A stretch of DNA of 52,571 nucleotides from Xanthomonas arboricola pv. guizotiae (GTDB lineage: Bacteria; Pseudomonadota; Gammaproteobacteria; Xanthomonadales; Xanthomonadaceae), in NCBI RefSeq assembly GCF_002940205.1, contig NZ_MDSK01000032.1:1-52571 (forward strand), written 5' to 3'. Of the stretch, positions 45,448 through 52,571 are shown piece by piece (the first letter of the stretch is position 1; every line of letters starts with the position of its first letter). A program made the translations under genes and the position numbers. The notes beneath the pieces are model-generated. The model ran no database searches. It worked only from the letters and a program-made list of their open reading frames with translations, and had not been told where the DNA came from.

Positions 45448-45486
45448 ACGGCCGGCGGCGTGTGGCAACGGCCTGCCGCTGACGAG

Positions 45487-46503
45487 ATGACGCGGCTCAC
45501 CCCATCGAAGACGGTTGCGGTGATCGGCGCCGGGCTGGCCGGGCTCGCCTGCGCGCAGCGGCTGCAGGCTTCGGGATGGGCCGTGACGTTGTTCGAGCAG
45601 GGCGACCTGCCCGGCGGACGCATGCGCAGCTGTGGCGGCGCTGGCTGGCAGTGCGATCACGGCGCGCAGTATTTCACCGCCCGCGACCCGGCGTTCGCCG
45701 CGGTGGTGGAGGCGTGGATCGCGCGCGGCGTTGCGGCGGTCTGGCCTGCGCGCGTCGCCAGTTGGGATGGCGCCGCCATGCGTGCGTCGCAGGGCGGCTT
45801 GACGCGTTTTGTCGGGGTGCCGGACATGGGCGCACCGGCGCGTGCGCTGGCGGCGGCCCTGACTATTCGGTTGGGCAGCTCGGTGCGATCGCTGCAGCGC
45901 AATGGCGACAGCTGGCAACTGCAGGTGGCAGAAGACGCGACCAGCCGCAGCTGCTGCTTCGACACCGTGCTGCTGGCGGTACCGGCAGCGCTTGCAGCTG
46001 CATTGCTGGCGGACAGCGTGCCCACGCTGGCGACGGCGGCCGCCAACGCACGGATGCAGCCGGCCTGGGCGGTGGTGCTGCGTTTCGACAGGCCGGTCGA
46101 CCCCGGGTACGAGGCCTTGTTCGTCAACGCCGGCCCGCTGCGCTGGGTGGCGCGCGACTCCAGCAAGCCGGGCAGGCAGGGCGTGGAAACCTGGCTGCTG
46201 CATGCCACAGCCGACTGGAGCCAGGCGCATCTGGGGGCGACGCCTGAAACGGTGATTGCCAGCGTGTTGCCCGCGTCGGCCGCGCTCGGCCTGCCCCTGC
46301 CGCAGTCCTGCGATGCGTATCGCTGGACGGTGGCCAGCACCGAGCCTGCCGTGCAGATCGGCTGTGCCTGGGATGCGCCGCTGAGCATCGGCATCTGCGG
46401 CGACTGGTTGGCCGGTGGCAAGGTCGAAGGGGCCTGGCAAAGCGGCGTGGCCTTGGCAGCGCGTGTAGGCGCCGGCGATGCCGCCTGCAGCGGGCAGGAG
46501 TGA
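45487..46503 (+). CDS. Renalase-like FAD/NAD(P)-dependent oxidoreductase
   Basis: The N-terminus KTVAVIGAGLAGLACAQRLQ is the dinucleotide-binding fold, followed by GGRMRSCGGAGWQCDHGAQYFTARD, typical of the renalase/amine-oxidase-like bacterial family, and a C-terminal ICGDWLAGGKVEGAWQSGVALA that closes the FAD site. 338 aa from ATG 45487; a GTG at 45460 is an upstream alternative. It starts 40 bases after the FrnE-like gene and lies before the photolyase gene. Its substrate cannot be told from sequence. Confidence 0.88.
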   Translation: MTRLTPSKTVAVIGAGLAGLACAQRLQASGWAVTLFEQGDLPGGRMRSCGGAGWQCDHGAQYFTARDPAFAAVVEAWIARGVAAVWPARVASWDGAAMRASQGGLTRFVGVPDMGAPARALAAALTIRLGSSVRSLQRNGDSWQLQVAEDATSRSCCFDTVLLAVPAALAAALLADSVPTLATAAANARMQPAWAVVLRFDRPVDPGYEALFVNAGPLRWVARDSSKPGRQGVETWLLHATADWSQAHLGATPETVIASVLPASAALGLPLPQSCDAYRWTVASTEPAVQIGCAWDAPLSIGICGDWLAGGKVEGAWQSGVALAARVGAGDAACSGQE

Positions 46504-46687
46504 TGCGTTGGCACGCGCAGTGGGAGATGCGCTGGCGTGTCGATGCAGAACGCGTCTGCGCGCCAGGCCGTTCGCCAATGCAAACGGGCCGCGCAGGCAT
46601 GGCAGACCATGTGCCGCCATGCAGTGCGCGCGCGCGTGCGACCTCGATCGCTGCGATGCTTTGTGCGCGTGCACGCGTCCGGCTTAG

Positions 46688-48265
46688 ATGAGCAATCCTG
46701 ACGCGACCGCAGGCGAGCGTCACCCGCAGCCAGCTGCACACACGCTGCGCCTGGTCCTGGGCGATCAGCTCAACCCGCAACACAGCTGGTTCGATGTCAC
46801 CGATGCGGGCGTGGTCTACGTGCTGATGGAAGTGCGCGAGGAAACCGACTACGTGCTGCACCACGCGCAGAAGATCCTGGCGATCTTCGCGGCGATGCGC
46901 GCGTTTGCCGCGCGCCTGCGGCAGGCCGGTCATCGGGTGCGTTACGTGGCCATCGACAACCCCAGCAATCGACAATCGATTCCGGCCAATCTGGACGCGC
47001 TGATCGCGCATTACCGCGCCAGCCGGCTGGAGTACCAGGCGCCGGACGAATGGCGGCTGGACCAAGCATTGCAGCACTGGTGCGCGCGGCAGCCGTTCGC
47101 CACGCGCATGGTCGACAGCGAGCATTTCCTGACCGAGCGCGATGAGGTGGCCGGGTGCTTCCGCGCCGGCGGCCAGTGGCGCATGGAAGTGTTCTATCGA
47201 AAGATGCGCCGTCGCCACCGCATCCTGCTCGATGCCGCAGGCGAACCGGAAGGCGGGCGCTGGAATTTCGATCACGACAACCGTGCGCCATGGCCAGGCG
47301 ATCCGCCCGCACCGCAGGAGTGGCGCGCCGCGCACGATCACCGCGCGCTGTGGAGTGCCATCGAGGCAGCCGGGGTCCGCAGCTTCGGCGCGCCGAATGC
47401 TCACGCGCTGCCGTGGCCGCTGCACCGCGACGAAGCCTTGCGGCACCTGGATGCCTTCGTCATGCATGGGTTGCCGCACTTTGGTCGCTACGAGGATGCG
47501 ATGAGCACGCGCAGCCCGCGGCTGTTCCATTCGCTGCTGTCGTTCGCGCTCAACGTCAAGCTGCTGCATCCGCGCGAGGTGATCGCGCGCGCGGAGGCGG
47601 CCCTGCAGGACGGGCATGCGCCACTGGCATCGGTGGAAGGCTTCATCCGCCAGATCCTGGGCTGGCGCGAATACGTGCGCGGTGTGTATTGGTCGCAGCT
47701 GCCCGATTACGCGCTGTCCAATCGGCTCGACCAGCATGCGCCGCTGCCGCACTGGTTCTGGGACGGGCAGGTCGGCATGCGCTGCCTGGCCGATGCGATC
47801 GGCAATTCGCTGGCCAACGCGCATGCGCACCATATCCAGCGGCTGATGGTGATCGGCAATTTCGCGCTGCTGGCGGGGCTGGACCCGCAGGCCCTGCATC
47901 GCTGGTATCTGGGCATCTACATTGATGCGTTCGAGTGGGTGGAACTGCCCAATACGGTCGGCATGAGCCAGTTCGCCGACGGCGGCCTGCTCGGCAGCAA
48001 GCCGTACATCAGCGGCGCGGCCTATATCGACCGCATGAGCGATTACTGCGGTGGCTGCCGCTACCAGCGCAAGCTGCGGGTCGGCCCGCAGGCCTGCCCG
48101 TACAACGCGCTGTACTGGGATTTCCTGGCGCGGCAGCGCACATTGCTGGGCACCAACGAGCGCCTGGCGCTGCCGTACCGGCAGCTCGATGCCATGGCAC
48201 CGGAGGTCCTGGAGCAGGTGCAGGCGCAGGCCGCGCATTGGCGGGCGAATCTGGAGGTGCTCTGA
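46688..48265 (+). CDS. Iron-sulfur photolyase/cryptochrome (FeS-BCP, CryPro, (6-4) photolyase-like)
   Basis: Members of this group repair (6-4) photoproducts with light or act as photoreceptors, binding FAD, a ribolumazine antenna and a 4Fe-4S cluster. The N-terminal Rossmann domain has LRLVLGDQLNPQHSWF; the FAD domain has GFIRQILGWREYVRGVYW and AHHIQRLMVIGNFALL. Four cysteines, Cys366, Cys454, Cys457 and Cys470, have the same spacing (88, 3, 13) that I recall for Agrobacterium PhrB. Length 525 aa. Classical CPD photolyases lack these cysteines. Confidence 0.93.
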   Translation: MSNPDATAGERHPQPAAHTLRLVLGDQLNPQHSWFDVTDAGVVYVLMEVREETDYVLHHAQKILAIFAAMRAFAARLRQAGHRVRYVAIDNPSNRQSIPANLDALIAHYRASRLEYQAPDEWRLDQALQHWCARQPFATRMVDSEHFLTERDEVAGCFRAGGQWRMEVFYRKMRRRHRILLDAAGEPEGGRWNFDHDNRAPWPGDPPAPQEWRAAHDHRALWSAIEAAGVRSFGAPNAHALPWPLHRDEALRHLDAFVMHGLPHFGRYEDAMSTRSPRLFHSLLSFALNVKLLHPREVIARAEAALQDGHAPLASVEGFIRQILGWREYVRGVYWSQLPDYALSNRLDQHAPLPHWFWDGQVGMRCLADAIGNSLANAHAHHIQRLMVIGNFALLAGLDPQALHRWYLGIYIDAFEWVELPNTVGMSQFADGGLLGSKPYISGAAYIDRMSDYCGGCRYQRKLRVGPQACPYNALYWDFLARQRTLLGTNERLALPYRQLDAMAPEVLEQVQAQAAHWRANLEVL

Positions 48266-48357
48266 GCTGGCTCTGAGCGGTAGCCGGAGGGCAGGGGCAG
48301 GGCCGAGACGGCCAAAAAACACGGGCCTGCCTGAATGCGCGATCTGACGCTGCAACG

Positions 48358-48372
48358 CGCATCTGCGACAAT
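48358..48372 (+). promoter_or_regulatory. Possible promoter segment upstream of nagZ
   Basis: CGCATCTGCGACAAT is identical to the segment upstream of rlmD (42641-42655). GACAAT would be the -10 box, about 45 bases before the nagZ ATG. Confidence 0.35.
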
Positions 48373-48416
48373 GCCGCGCTGCGCCAACGTGGCGCCTGGC
48401 CCGGGAGTCCTCCAAC

Positions 48417-49421
48417 ATGCTTCTGATCGGCGTTGCCGGTACCGAACTCAGCGCACAGGAACGCGACTGGCTGCAGCACGACGCGGTCGCCGGCGTGGTG
48501 CTGTTCACGCGCAACTTCGCCTCGCGCACGCAGGTGGCCGAGCTGTCCGCGTCCATCCGCGCGGCCGCACCGCGCCCGGTGCTGATCTGCGTGGACCAGG
48601 AAGGCGGCCGCGTGCAGCGCTTTCGCGACGGCTACAGCGCCCTGGCGCCGCTGCAGAGCTTCGGCGCGCAGTACGCGCAGGACCCCGAGGCCGCGCTCGC
48701 CGCAGCGCGCGCGCATGCGCAGCTGATGGCCAGCGAAGTGCGTGCCAGCGGCGTGGACCTGAGCTTCGCACCGGTGGTGGATCTGGGCCGCGGCAACCGC
48801 GCCATCGGCGATCGTGCCTTCAGCGACGATCCGCAGATCGTGGCCAGCTTCACCCGCGCCTATGTGCAGGCGCTGCACGGCGCCGGCATGGCCGCCACGC
48901 TCAAGCATTTCCCCGGCCACGGCAGCGTGCTGGAAGACACCCATGTCGACCGTGCCAGCGACCCGCGCCCGCTGGAGGTCCTGCTGGCCGAAGATCTGCT
49001 GCCGTTCGTGGCCGGCATCGAGGCCGGTGCCGACGCGGTGATGATGGCGCACGTGGTCTACCCGCAGGTCGCCCCGGAACCGGCCGGCTATTCGCCGCGC
49101 TGGATCGAGCAGATCCTGCGCGGGCAACTGGGCTTTCGCGGTGTGGTCTTTTCCGACGACGTCGGCATGGCCGCCTCGTTCAGCGCCGGCGGCGTGGCCG
49201 GCCGGGTGCATGCGCATCTGGATGCCGGCTGCGACGTGGTGCTGGTCTGCCACCCGGAACTGGTCGACGAATCGCTGCAGGCCGTGCAGGGCCGCAGCCT
49301 CAACACCGCAGCATTGATCGGCCTGATCGGCCGCGGCGCGCTGGGCTGGGATGGCCTGCTCGCCGGCTCCGACGCCTCATTCACCACTCCCCTTTCCGCC
49401 TCTTTCGGAACAACTGCCTGA
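48417..49421 (+). CDS. nagZ: Beta-N-acetylhexosaminidase, GH3, peptidoglycan recycling
   Basis: NagZ removes GlcNAc from GlcNAc-anhydroMurNAc peptides in the cytoplasm during cell-wall recycling, and its product can signal beta-lactamase induction. The 334-residue protein has the single-domain GH3 barrel, the KHFPGHGSVLEDTHVD loop with the catalytic His-Asp pair and the nucleophile Asp in VVFSDDVGMAA. No signal peptide. Its stop codon overlaps the hpt start (TGATG), which couples the two genes. Confidence 0.95.
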   Translation: MLLIGVAGTELSAQERDWLQHDAVAGVVLFTRNFASRTQVAELSASIRAAAPRPVLICVDQEGGRVQRFRDGYSALAPLQSFGAQYAQDPEAALAAARAHAQLMASEVRASGVDLSFAPVVDLGRGNRAIGDRAFSDDPQIVASFTRAYVQALHGAGMAATLKHFPGHGSVLEDTHVDRASDPRPLEVLLAEDLLPFVAGIEAGADAVMMAHVVYPQVAPEPAGYSPRWIEQILRGQLGFRGVVFSDDVGMAASFSAGGVAGRVHAHLDAGCDVVLVCHPELVDESLQAVQGRSLNTAALIGLIGRGALGWDGLLAGSDASFTTPLSASFGTTA

Positions 49422-49975
49422 TGTCCACGCTCACCATTTCCCAGGCCCTGGCCCAAGCCGATCTGCTGGTCGACCGTCCTGCCATCGATGCGGCGGTCGC
49501 CGGCATTGCCGACGCGATCGCGCGCGACTATGCCGGCGAAGTGCCGGTATATCTCACCATCATGCATGGCGCGTTGCCGTTCTCCGGCCAACTGGCGCTG
49601 GAGCTGGGCGCACGCGGCCAGGACCTGCAGTTCGATTACCTGCATGCCACCCGTTACCGCGGCGAGACCACCGGCGGCGAGCTGGTGTGGAAGCACCGTC
49701 CGGCCACTGCGCTGTTCGGTCGTCGGGTGATCCTGGTCGACGACATCCTCGACGAGGGCTACACGCTGCAGGGCGTGCGCCAGTGGTGCCTGGAGCAGGG
49801 CGCCACCGACGTGCGCGTGGCGGTGTTGACCGTCAAGCGTCACGACCGCTGCGTGCCCGGTGTGGCCGCCGACTATGTCGGCGTGGAAGTGGCCGACCGT
49901 TACGTGTTCGGCTTCGGCATGGACGTCAACGAGCAGCTGCGCGGCATTCCCGCCATCTACGCGATGAAGCAGTAA
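49421..49975 (+). CDS. hpt: Hypoxanthine-guanine phosphoribosyltransferase
   Basis: The enzyme converts hypoxanthine or guanine with PRPP to IMP or GMP. The 184-residue protein carries the PRPP motif VILVDDILDEGYTL, an N-terminal LTIMHGALPF loop and the purine-binding VADRYVFGFGMDVNEQLRGI. It follows nagZ with overlapping codons and is 86 bases before the methylthioinosine phosphorylase gene, whose product hypoxanthine is its substrate. Confidence 0.92.
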   Translation: MSTLTISQALAQADLLVDRPAIDAAVAGIADAIARDYAGEVPVYLTIMHGALPFSGQLALELGARGQDLQFDYLHATRYRGETTGGELVWKHRPATALFGRRVILVDDILDEGYTLQGVRQWCLEQGATDVRVAVLTVKRHDRCVPGVAADYVGVEVADRYVFGFGMDVNEQLRGIPAIYAMKQ

Positions 49976-49985
49976 CTGCCGCAGT

Positions 49986-50030
49986 CTGCCCGCGTCGCTG
50001 CGGGCAGCCCGGCGCGCAGGCCTGCGCGCC
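49986..50030. repeat. Two adjacent GC-rich hairpins between hpt and the phosphorylase gene
   Basis: CTGCCCGC (49986-49993) pairs with GCGGGCAG (50000-50007) over a 6-base loop; next, 50011-50030 is a perfect palindrome of 10-base arms (GGCGCGCAGG). There is no T-run. They may mark a processing or pausing site between the two genes. Confidence 0.6.
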
Positions 50031-50061
50031 ACCGTCCTGTCTTTCGTTGCAGAGGTTGCTT

Positions 50062-50814
50062 GTGTCCTCCACTTCCATCGCATTGGCCGTCATCGGCGGC
50101 ACCGGCGTCTACAAGCTCGCACAGCTGGATCAGGTGCAGACGCACGACATCGAAACGCCGTACGGCGCGCCCTCCGGCCCGATCCGCGTGGGTATGTTGC
50201 TGGGCCACCGCGTGGCATTCCTGGCACGCCATGGCGAAGGCCATTCGCTGCCGCCGCACAAGGTGAACTACCGCGCAAACATCGCTGCGCTGCAGCAAAT
50301 CGGTGCGGCGCGGGTGCTGGCGCTCAACACCGTCGGCGGCATCACCGAGCAGTTCGGCCCACGCGTGTTGGCGTGCCCGGACCAGCTGATCGATTACACC
50401 TGGGGCCGCGTGTCCACCTTCTGCGAAGAACCGGGCAGCGAGGTGCAGCACGTGGATTTCGGCCATCCGTATTCGCCGATGTTCCGCAGCAAGGTCATCG
50501 CCGCCGCCAAGGTGACCGGCGTCACGATGGTCGCCGGCGGATGCTACGGCGCAACTCAGGGACCGCGACTGGAAACGATTGCAGAGATCGCCCGCATGCG
50601 TCGCGACGGCTGCGACCTGGTCGGCATGACCGGCATGCCCGAAGCGGCTCTGGCACGCGAAAAAGGCCTGGAATATGCGTGTTTGGCGATCGTGGCCAAC
50701 TGGGCGGCCGGCTGCGGCGACGCGCAGGAAATCACCATGGCCGAGGTGTTGGCCAACGTGGATGCCGCCTCGTCCGGATTGCCGGAGCTGATCGGCGAAC
50801 TTGCACGCGGGTGA
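50062..50814 (+). CDS. S-methyl-5'-thioinosine phosphorylase (MTAP/PNP family)
   Basis: The family splits methylthioadenosine or methylthioinosine into free base and methylthioribose-1-phosphate. The protein (250 aa from GTG 50062, with AGAGG upstream) shows LAVIGGTGVYKL, ARHGEGHSLPPHKVNYRANI, NTVGGI, GGCYGATQGPRLETIAEI and VGMTGMPEAALARE. The GMTGMPE form matches the methylthioinosine enzyme of Pseudomonas (PA3004 type) better than adenosine-specific MTAP. With hpt upstream, hypoxanthine from polyamine/quorum-signal by-products can be salvaged to IMP. Confidence 0.9.
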   Translation: MSSTSIALAVIGGTGVYKLAQLDQVQTHDIETPYGAPSGPIRVGMLLGHRVAFLARHGEGHSLPPHKVNYRANIAALQQIGAARVLALNTVGGITEQFGPRVLACPDQLIDYTWGRVSTFCEEPGSEVQHVDFGHPYSPMFRSKVIAAAKVTGVTMVAGGCYGATQGPRLETIAEIARMRRDGCDLVGMTGMPEAALAREKGLEYACLAIVANWAAGCGDAQEITMAEVLANVDAASSGLPELIGELARG

Positions 50815-50901
50815 TTGTCATCGGGGCATAAGCTTTGCATACTCGGCGCGTACGCATCGCCGTACACCACCCATTAATTATTGCAAAGGTCTCGCATCAC
50901 C

Positions 50902-51108
50902 ATGCCGAACGGTACCGTCAAGTGGTTCAACGACGCCAAGGGATTTGGCTTCATCTCACCGGAGGACGGCAGCGCCGATGTCTTCGCGCACTTCTCCGCG
51001 ATCAATTCCAAGGGCTTCCGCAGCCTGCAGGAAGGCCAGCGCGTCAGTTATGACGTGACCCAGGGCCCCAAGGGTGCCCAGGCTTCGAACATCACGCCGG
51101 TCGAGTAA
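50902..51108 (+). CDS. cspA: Cold-shock-type nucleic-acid-binding protein
   Basis: A single cold-shock domain of 68 residues, starting [23 protein letters not shown] with RNP1 (KGFGFI) and later RNP2 (DVFAHFS). Such proteins bind single-stranded RNA/DNA and melt mRNA structure. The ATG at 50902 is confirmed by the conserved N-terminus; AAAGGT lies about 15 bases upstream. It is monocistronic with its own terminator. Which Csp paralogue it is cannot be settled from the sequence. Confidence 0.93.
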   Translation: MPNGTVKWFNDAKGFGFISPEDGSADVFAHFSAINSKGFRSLQEGQRVSYDVTQGPKGAQASNITPVE

Positions 51109-51132
51109 TCTGACTCGATTGTGCGGTTGAAG

Positions 51133-51158
51133 AACCCCGCCACGGCGGGGTTTTTTTT
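51133..51158 (+). terminator. Rho-independent terminator of the cold-shock gene
   Basis: AACCCCGC pairs with GCGGGGTT over a CACG loop and is followed by eight T residues. It begins 24 bases after the stop codon. Confidence 0.95.
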
Positions 51159-51203
51159 GCGCCGGTTGTGCGCGGGCAGGGTTGACGAAACAGAGCAGGG
51201 ACG

Positions 51204-52478
51204 ATGCAACGAGCATTACGTATTGCAGTGGTGGGCTACGGAACGGCGGGGCAGGCACTGGCAGTGCTGCTGGGCGCCGATGGGCATCAGCTGGAGGTAT
51301 TCGAGCGCGCAGCCGCGCCCGGGCCAGTGGGCGCGGGTTTTCTGCTGCAGCCCAGCGGCCTGCAGGTGCTCTGGAACATGGGCTTGCTGCCGCAGGCGCT
51401 TGCGCATGGCGCACCGGTGCGCCGCCTGTATGGCGACACGCCGTGCGGGCGGGCGGTGATGGACATGCAGTACCGCGATCTGGATGCGCGCCTGATGGGT
51501 GTGGGCATGCAGCGCGGTGCCTTGTTTACGCTGCTGCGCGAGGCCTGGCCGCAGCACGCACACCTGCATGTGGATACGCAGATCACCGCCATTGATCACG
51601 CGGGCGTGCGTGTGCAGGATCAACGCGGGCAATGGCACGGCCCCTACGATCTGATCATTGCTGCCGACGGTTCGGCCTCCACGCTGCGTGCGCAGGCACA
51701 GGCAACGCAGCTGGATCGCGTGTATCCATGGGGTGCGCTGTGGTGTCTGCTGCCACGCGAAGACTGGCCGTTCGTGGACGAATTGCGCCAGCGCTATATC
51801 GGCGCACGCAAGATGATCGGTCTGCTGCCGGTGGGCACGCGCCCGGGCGATGACACGCCGCGGCTGAGTTTTTTCTGGAGCCTGCCGTGCAGCGATTTCC
51901 TTGCATGGGAACAGCGCGGCATCGCGGCCTGGCGCGATGAAGTGGCGCAGATGTGGCCCGACGCGCATGCGCGTCTTGCCACGGTGCAGGTGCATGGCGC
52001 ATTGGCACGCGCGAGTTATCGCGATGCGGTGGTGTCGCGCTGGCATCGCGGCCGCTTCGTGCTTGCCGGCGATGCCGCGCATGCGATGAGCCCGCAATTG
52101 GGGCAGGGCGTGAACATGGCGCTGCTGGACGCATTGGCGATGCGCGATGCGCTGCGCGCAGGCGCCGATCTGGACGATGCCTTGCAGCGCTACCAGCGCG
52201 AACGCCAGGCGCATGTGGCGATCTATCACCGCTGGAGCCGCTGGCTGACGCCGCTGTTCCAGTCCGAACGTGATCTCTGGGCACAAGGCCGCGATCTGCT
52301 GCTGCGCCCGATGGGACGCGTGCCGGGCGGACGCGGGCATATGTTGCGCGTGCTCAGCGGTACCCAGCACGGCTGGTTCGGCAAGCTGGCCTTGGCGCCG
52401 GATTTCGTTGATGCGTTATCGCAGCCGGTTGTGCGTGCGGTGGACGATAAAGCCGAAGCGGCTGTGTCGAACAGGTAA
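51204..52478 (+). CDS. FAD-dependent monooxygenase-like oxidoreductase
   Basis: The protein (424 aa) is of the PHBH-like, class A flavin monooxygenase family. The N-terminal FAD/NADPH fold is IAVVGYGTAGQALAVLLGADGHQLEVFER, with the DG motif LIIAADGSASTLR in the middle and the GD motif RFVLAGDAAHAMSPQLGQGVNMALLDA before the C-terminal helices. Class A enzymes hydroxylate aromatic or similar ring compounds using NAD(P)H and O2. No neighbouring pathway genes identify the substrate. The IS-end-like repeat starts one base after its stop. Confidence 0.9.
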   Translation: MQRALRIAVVGYGTAGQALAVLLGADGHQLEVFERAAAPGPVGAGFLLQPSGLQVLWNMGLLPQALAHGAPVRRLYGDTPCGRAVMDMQYRDLDARLMGVGMQRGALFTLLREAWPQHAHLHVDTQITAIDHAGVRVQDQRGQWHGPYDLIIAADGSASTLRAQAQATQLDRVYPWGALWCLLPREDWPFVDELRQRYIGARKMIGLLPVGTRPGDDTPRLSFFWSLPCSDFLAWEQRGIAAWRDEVAQMWPDAHARLATVQVHGALARASYRDAVVSRWHRGRFVLAGDAAHAMSPQLGQGVNMALLDALAMRDALRAGADLDDALQRYQRERQAHVAIYHRWSRWLTPLFQSERDLWAQGRDLLLRPMGRVPGGRGHMLRVLSGTQHGWFGKLALAPDFVDALSQPVVRAVDDKAEAAVSNR

Positions 52479-52479
52479 T

Positions 52480-52499
52480 AAGAGCGGCTAACAAAACCC
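52480..52499 (+). repeat. Terminal-like repeat, copy 3 (exact match to 71-90, inverted)
   Basis: The word containing AGAGCGGCTAACAAAACCC is the exact reverse complement of 71-90, so the whole window is bracketed by inverted 20-base copies about 52 kb apart. The sequence inside each copy is different, so these look like the ends of related elements rather than ends of one large transposon. Confidence 0.6.
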
Positions 52500-52534
52500 T
52501 TGAATTCTGTTGAGTCGGCGACAACATTGCCGGC

Positions 52535-52571
52535 ATGACACGTCGCAACGAGATCCCTAGTGCGCTTTGGA
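52535..52571 (+). CDS. Possible 5' end of a transposase-like ORF running off the right edge
   Basis: Twelve codons (MTRRNEIPSALW) are open from ATG 52535 to the window end. The beginning has the flavour of IS5-family transposases, in which a basic N-terminus is followed by an aliphatic/Trp segment. The upstream terminal-like repeat (52480-52499) fits an IS end 36 bases away. No strong ribosome site is seen. Too little is present for a firm call. Confidence 0.3.
   Translation, partial: MTRRNEIPSALW

Noticed and set aside
44653..46674. Minus-strand open frame of 673 codons
   Set aside because: Covers two genes on the opposite strand (FrnE-like and renalase-like) and shows no motif.
46500..46691. 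Small plus-strand ORF before the photolyase, considered as a DUF2256-type companion
   Set aside because: It lacks the CxxC pattern and motif of DUF2256, and the composition looks noncoding.
46124..48556. Minus-strand open frame of 810 codons
   Set aside because: Antisense to the photolyase gene, which carries the four conserved cysteines and FAD motifs.
71..52499. Whole window as one composite transposon bounded by inverted repeats
   Set aside because: It contains core housekeeping genes in their normal order, and a third copy is internal; coincidental window boundaries at similar repeats are more likely.

Overview
The window is a GC-rich chromosomal segment that reads as Xanthomonas (Xanthomonadaceae, gammaproteobacteria). 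The basis is the protein content (an XRE/ScfR-controlled valine operon, a galactan-utilisation TonB receptor locus, the rpoE-rseA-mucD-lepA-lepB-rnc-era-recO block), the many GTG/TTG starts, and the intergenic GATTCCC/GGGAATC heptamer repeats. No rRNA, tRNA, prophage, CRISPR or complete insertion sequence was found. Nearly all the DNA is coding on one strand at a time; very long antisense ORFs are shadows caused by the GC-rich third positions.

Layout. 1-2.8 kb: mutS (minus), with an IS-like end and a possible truncated ORF at the left edge. 3.6-12.9 kb: a plant cell-wall galactan/fucose block: a GH29 alpha-fucosidase (plus) facing a minus-strand operon of a TonB-dependent receptor, a GH53 endo-galactanase and a GH2 beta-galactosidase-like enzyme. 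13.3-20.5 kb: a complete distal valine-catabolic operon (mmsA, acyl-CoA dehydrogenase, enoyl-CoA hydratase, 3-hydroxyisobutyryl-CoA hydrolase, mmsB) divergent from a ScfR-type regulator with a cysteine cluster. 20.7-21.7 kb: a CDF cation exporter.

21.8-30.2 kb is the least conventional part. Three enzymes each fuse an N-terminal TPR region to a modifying domain (one aspartyl/asparaginyl beta-hydroxylase-like, two sulfotransferases). With a small secreted protein they precede a large TonB-dependent receptor whose upstream region carries a perfect (CGAA)13 microsatellite. It is the best candidate here for an undescribed system, perhaps peptide or protein modification linked to an outer-membrane receptor. 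That linkage is inference from gene order only.

30.3-41.7 kb: a fadB/fadJ-type beta-oxidation enzyme, then the sigma-E envelope-stress unit (rpoE with a good candidate autoregulatory promoter, rseA, and mucD with a lipobox), followed by lepA, lepB, a DUF4845 protein, rnc, era and recO. 41.8-52.6 kb: an orphan REC-HPt protein divergent from rlmD, a CYTH phosphatase-like protein whose start codon directly abuts seven GATTCCC heptamers, a FrnE-like DsbA protein, a renalase-like flavoprotein, an iron-sulfur photolyase/cryptochrome, nagZ-hpt and a methylthioinosine phosphorylase (peptidoglycan recycling and purine salvage), a cold-shock protein with a strong terminator, an FAD monooxygenase, and an IS-like end with a possible transposase start at the right edge.
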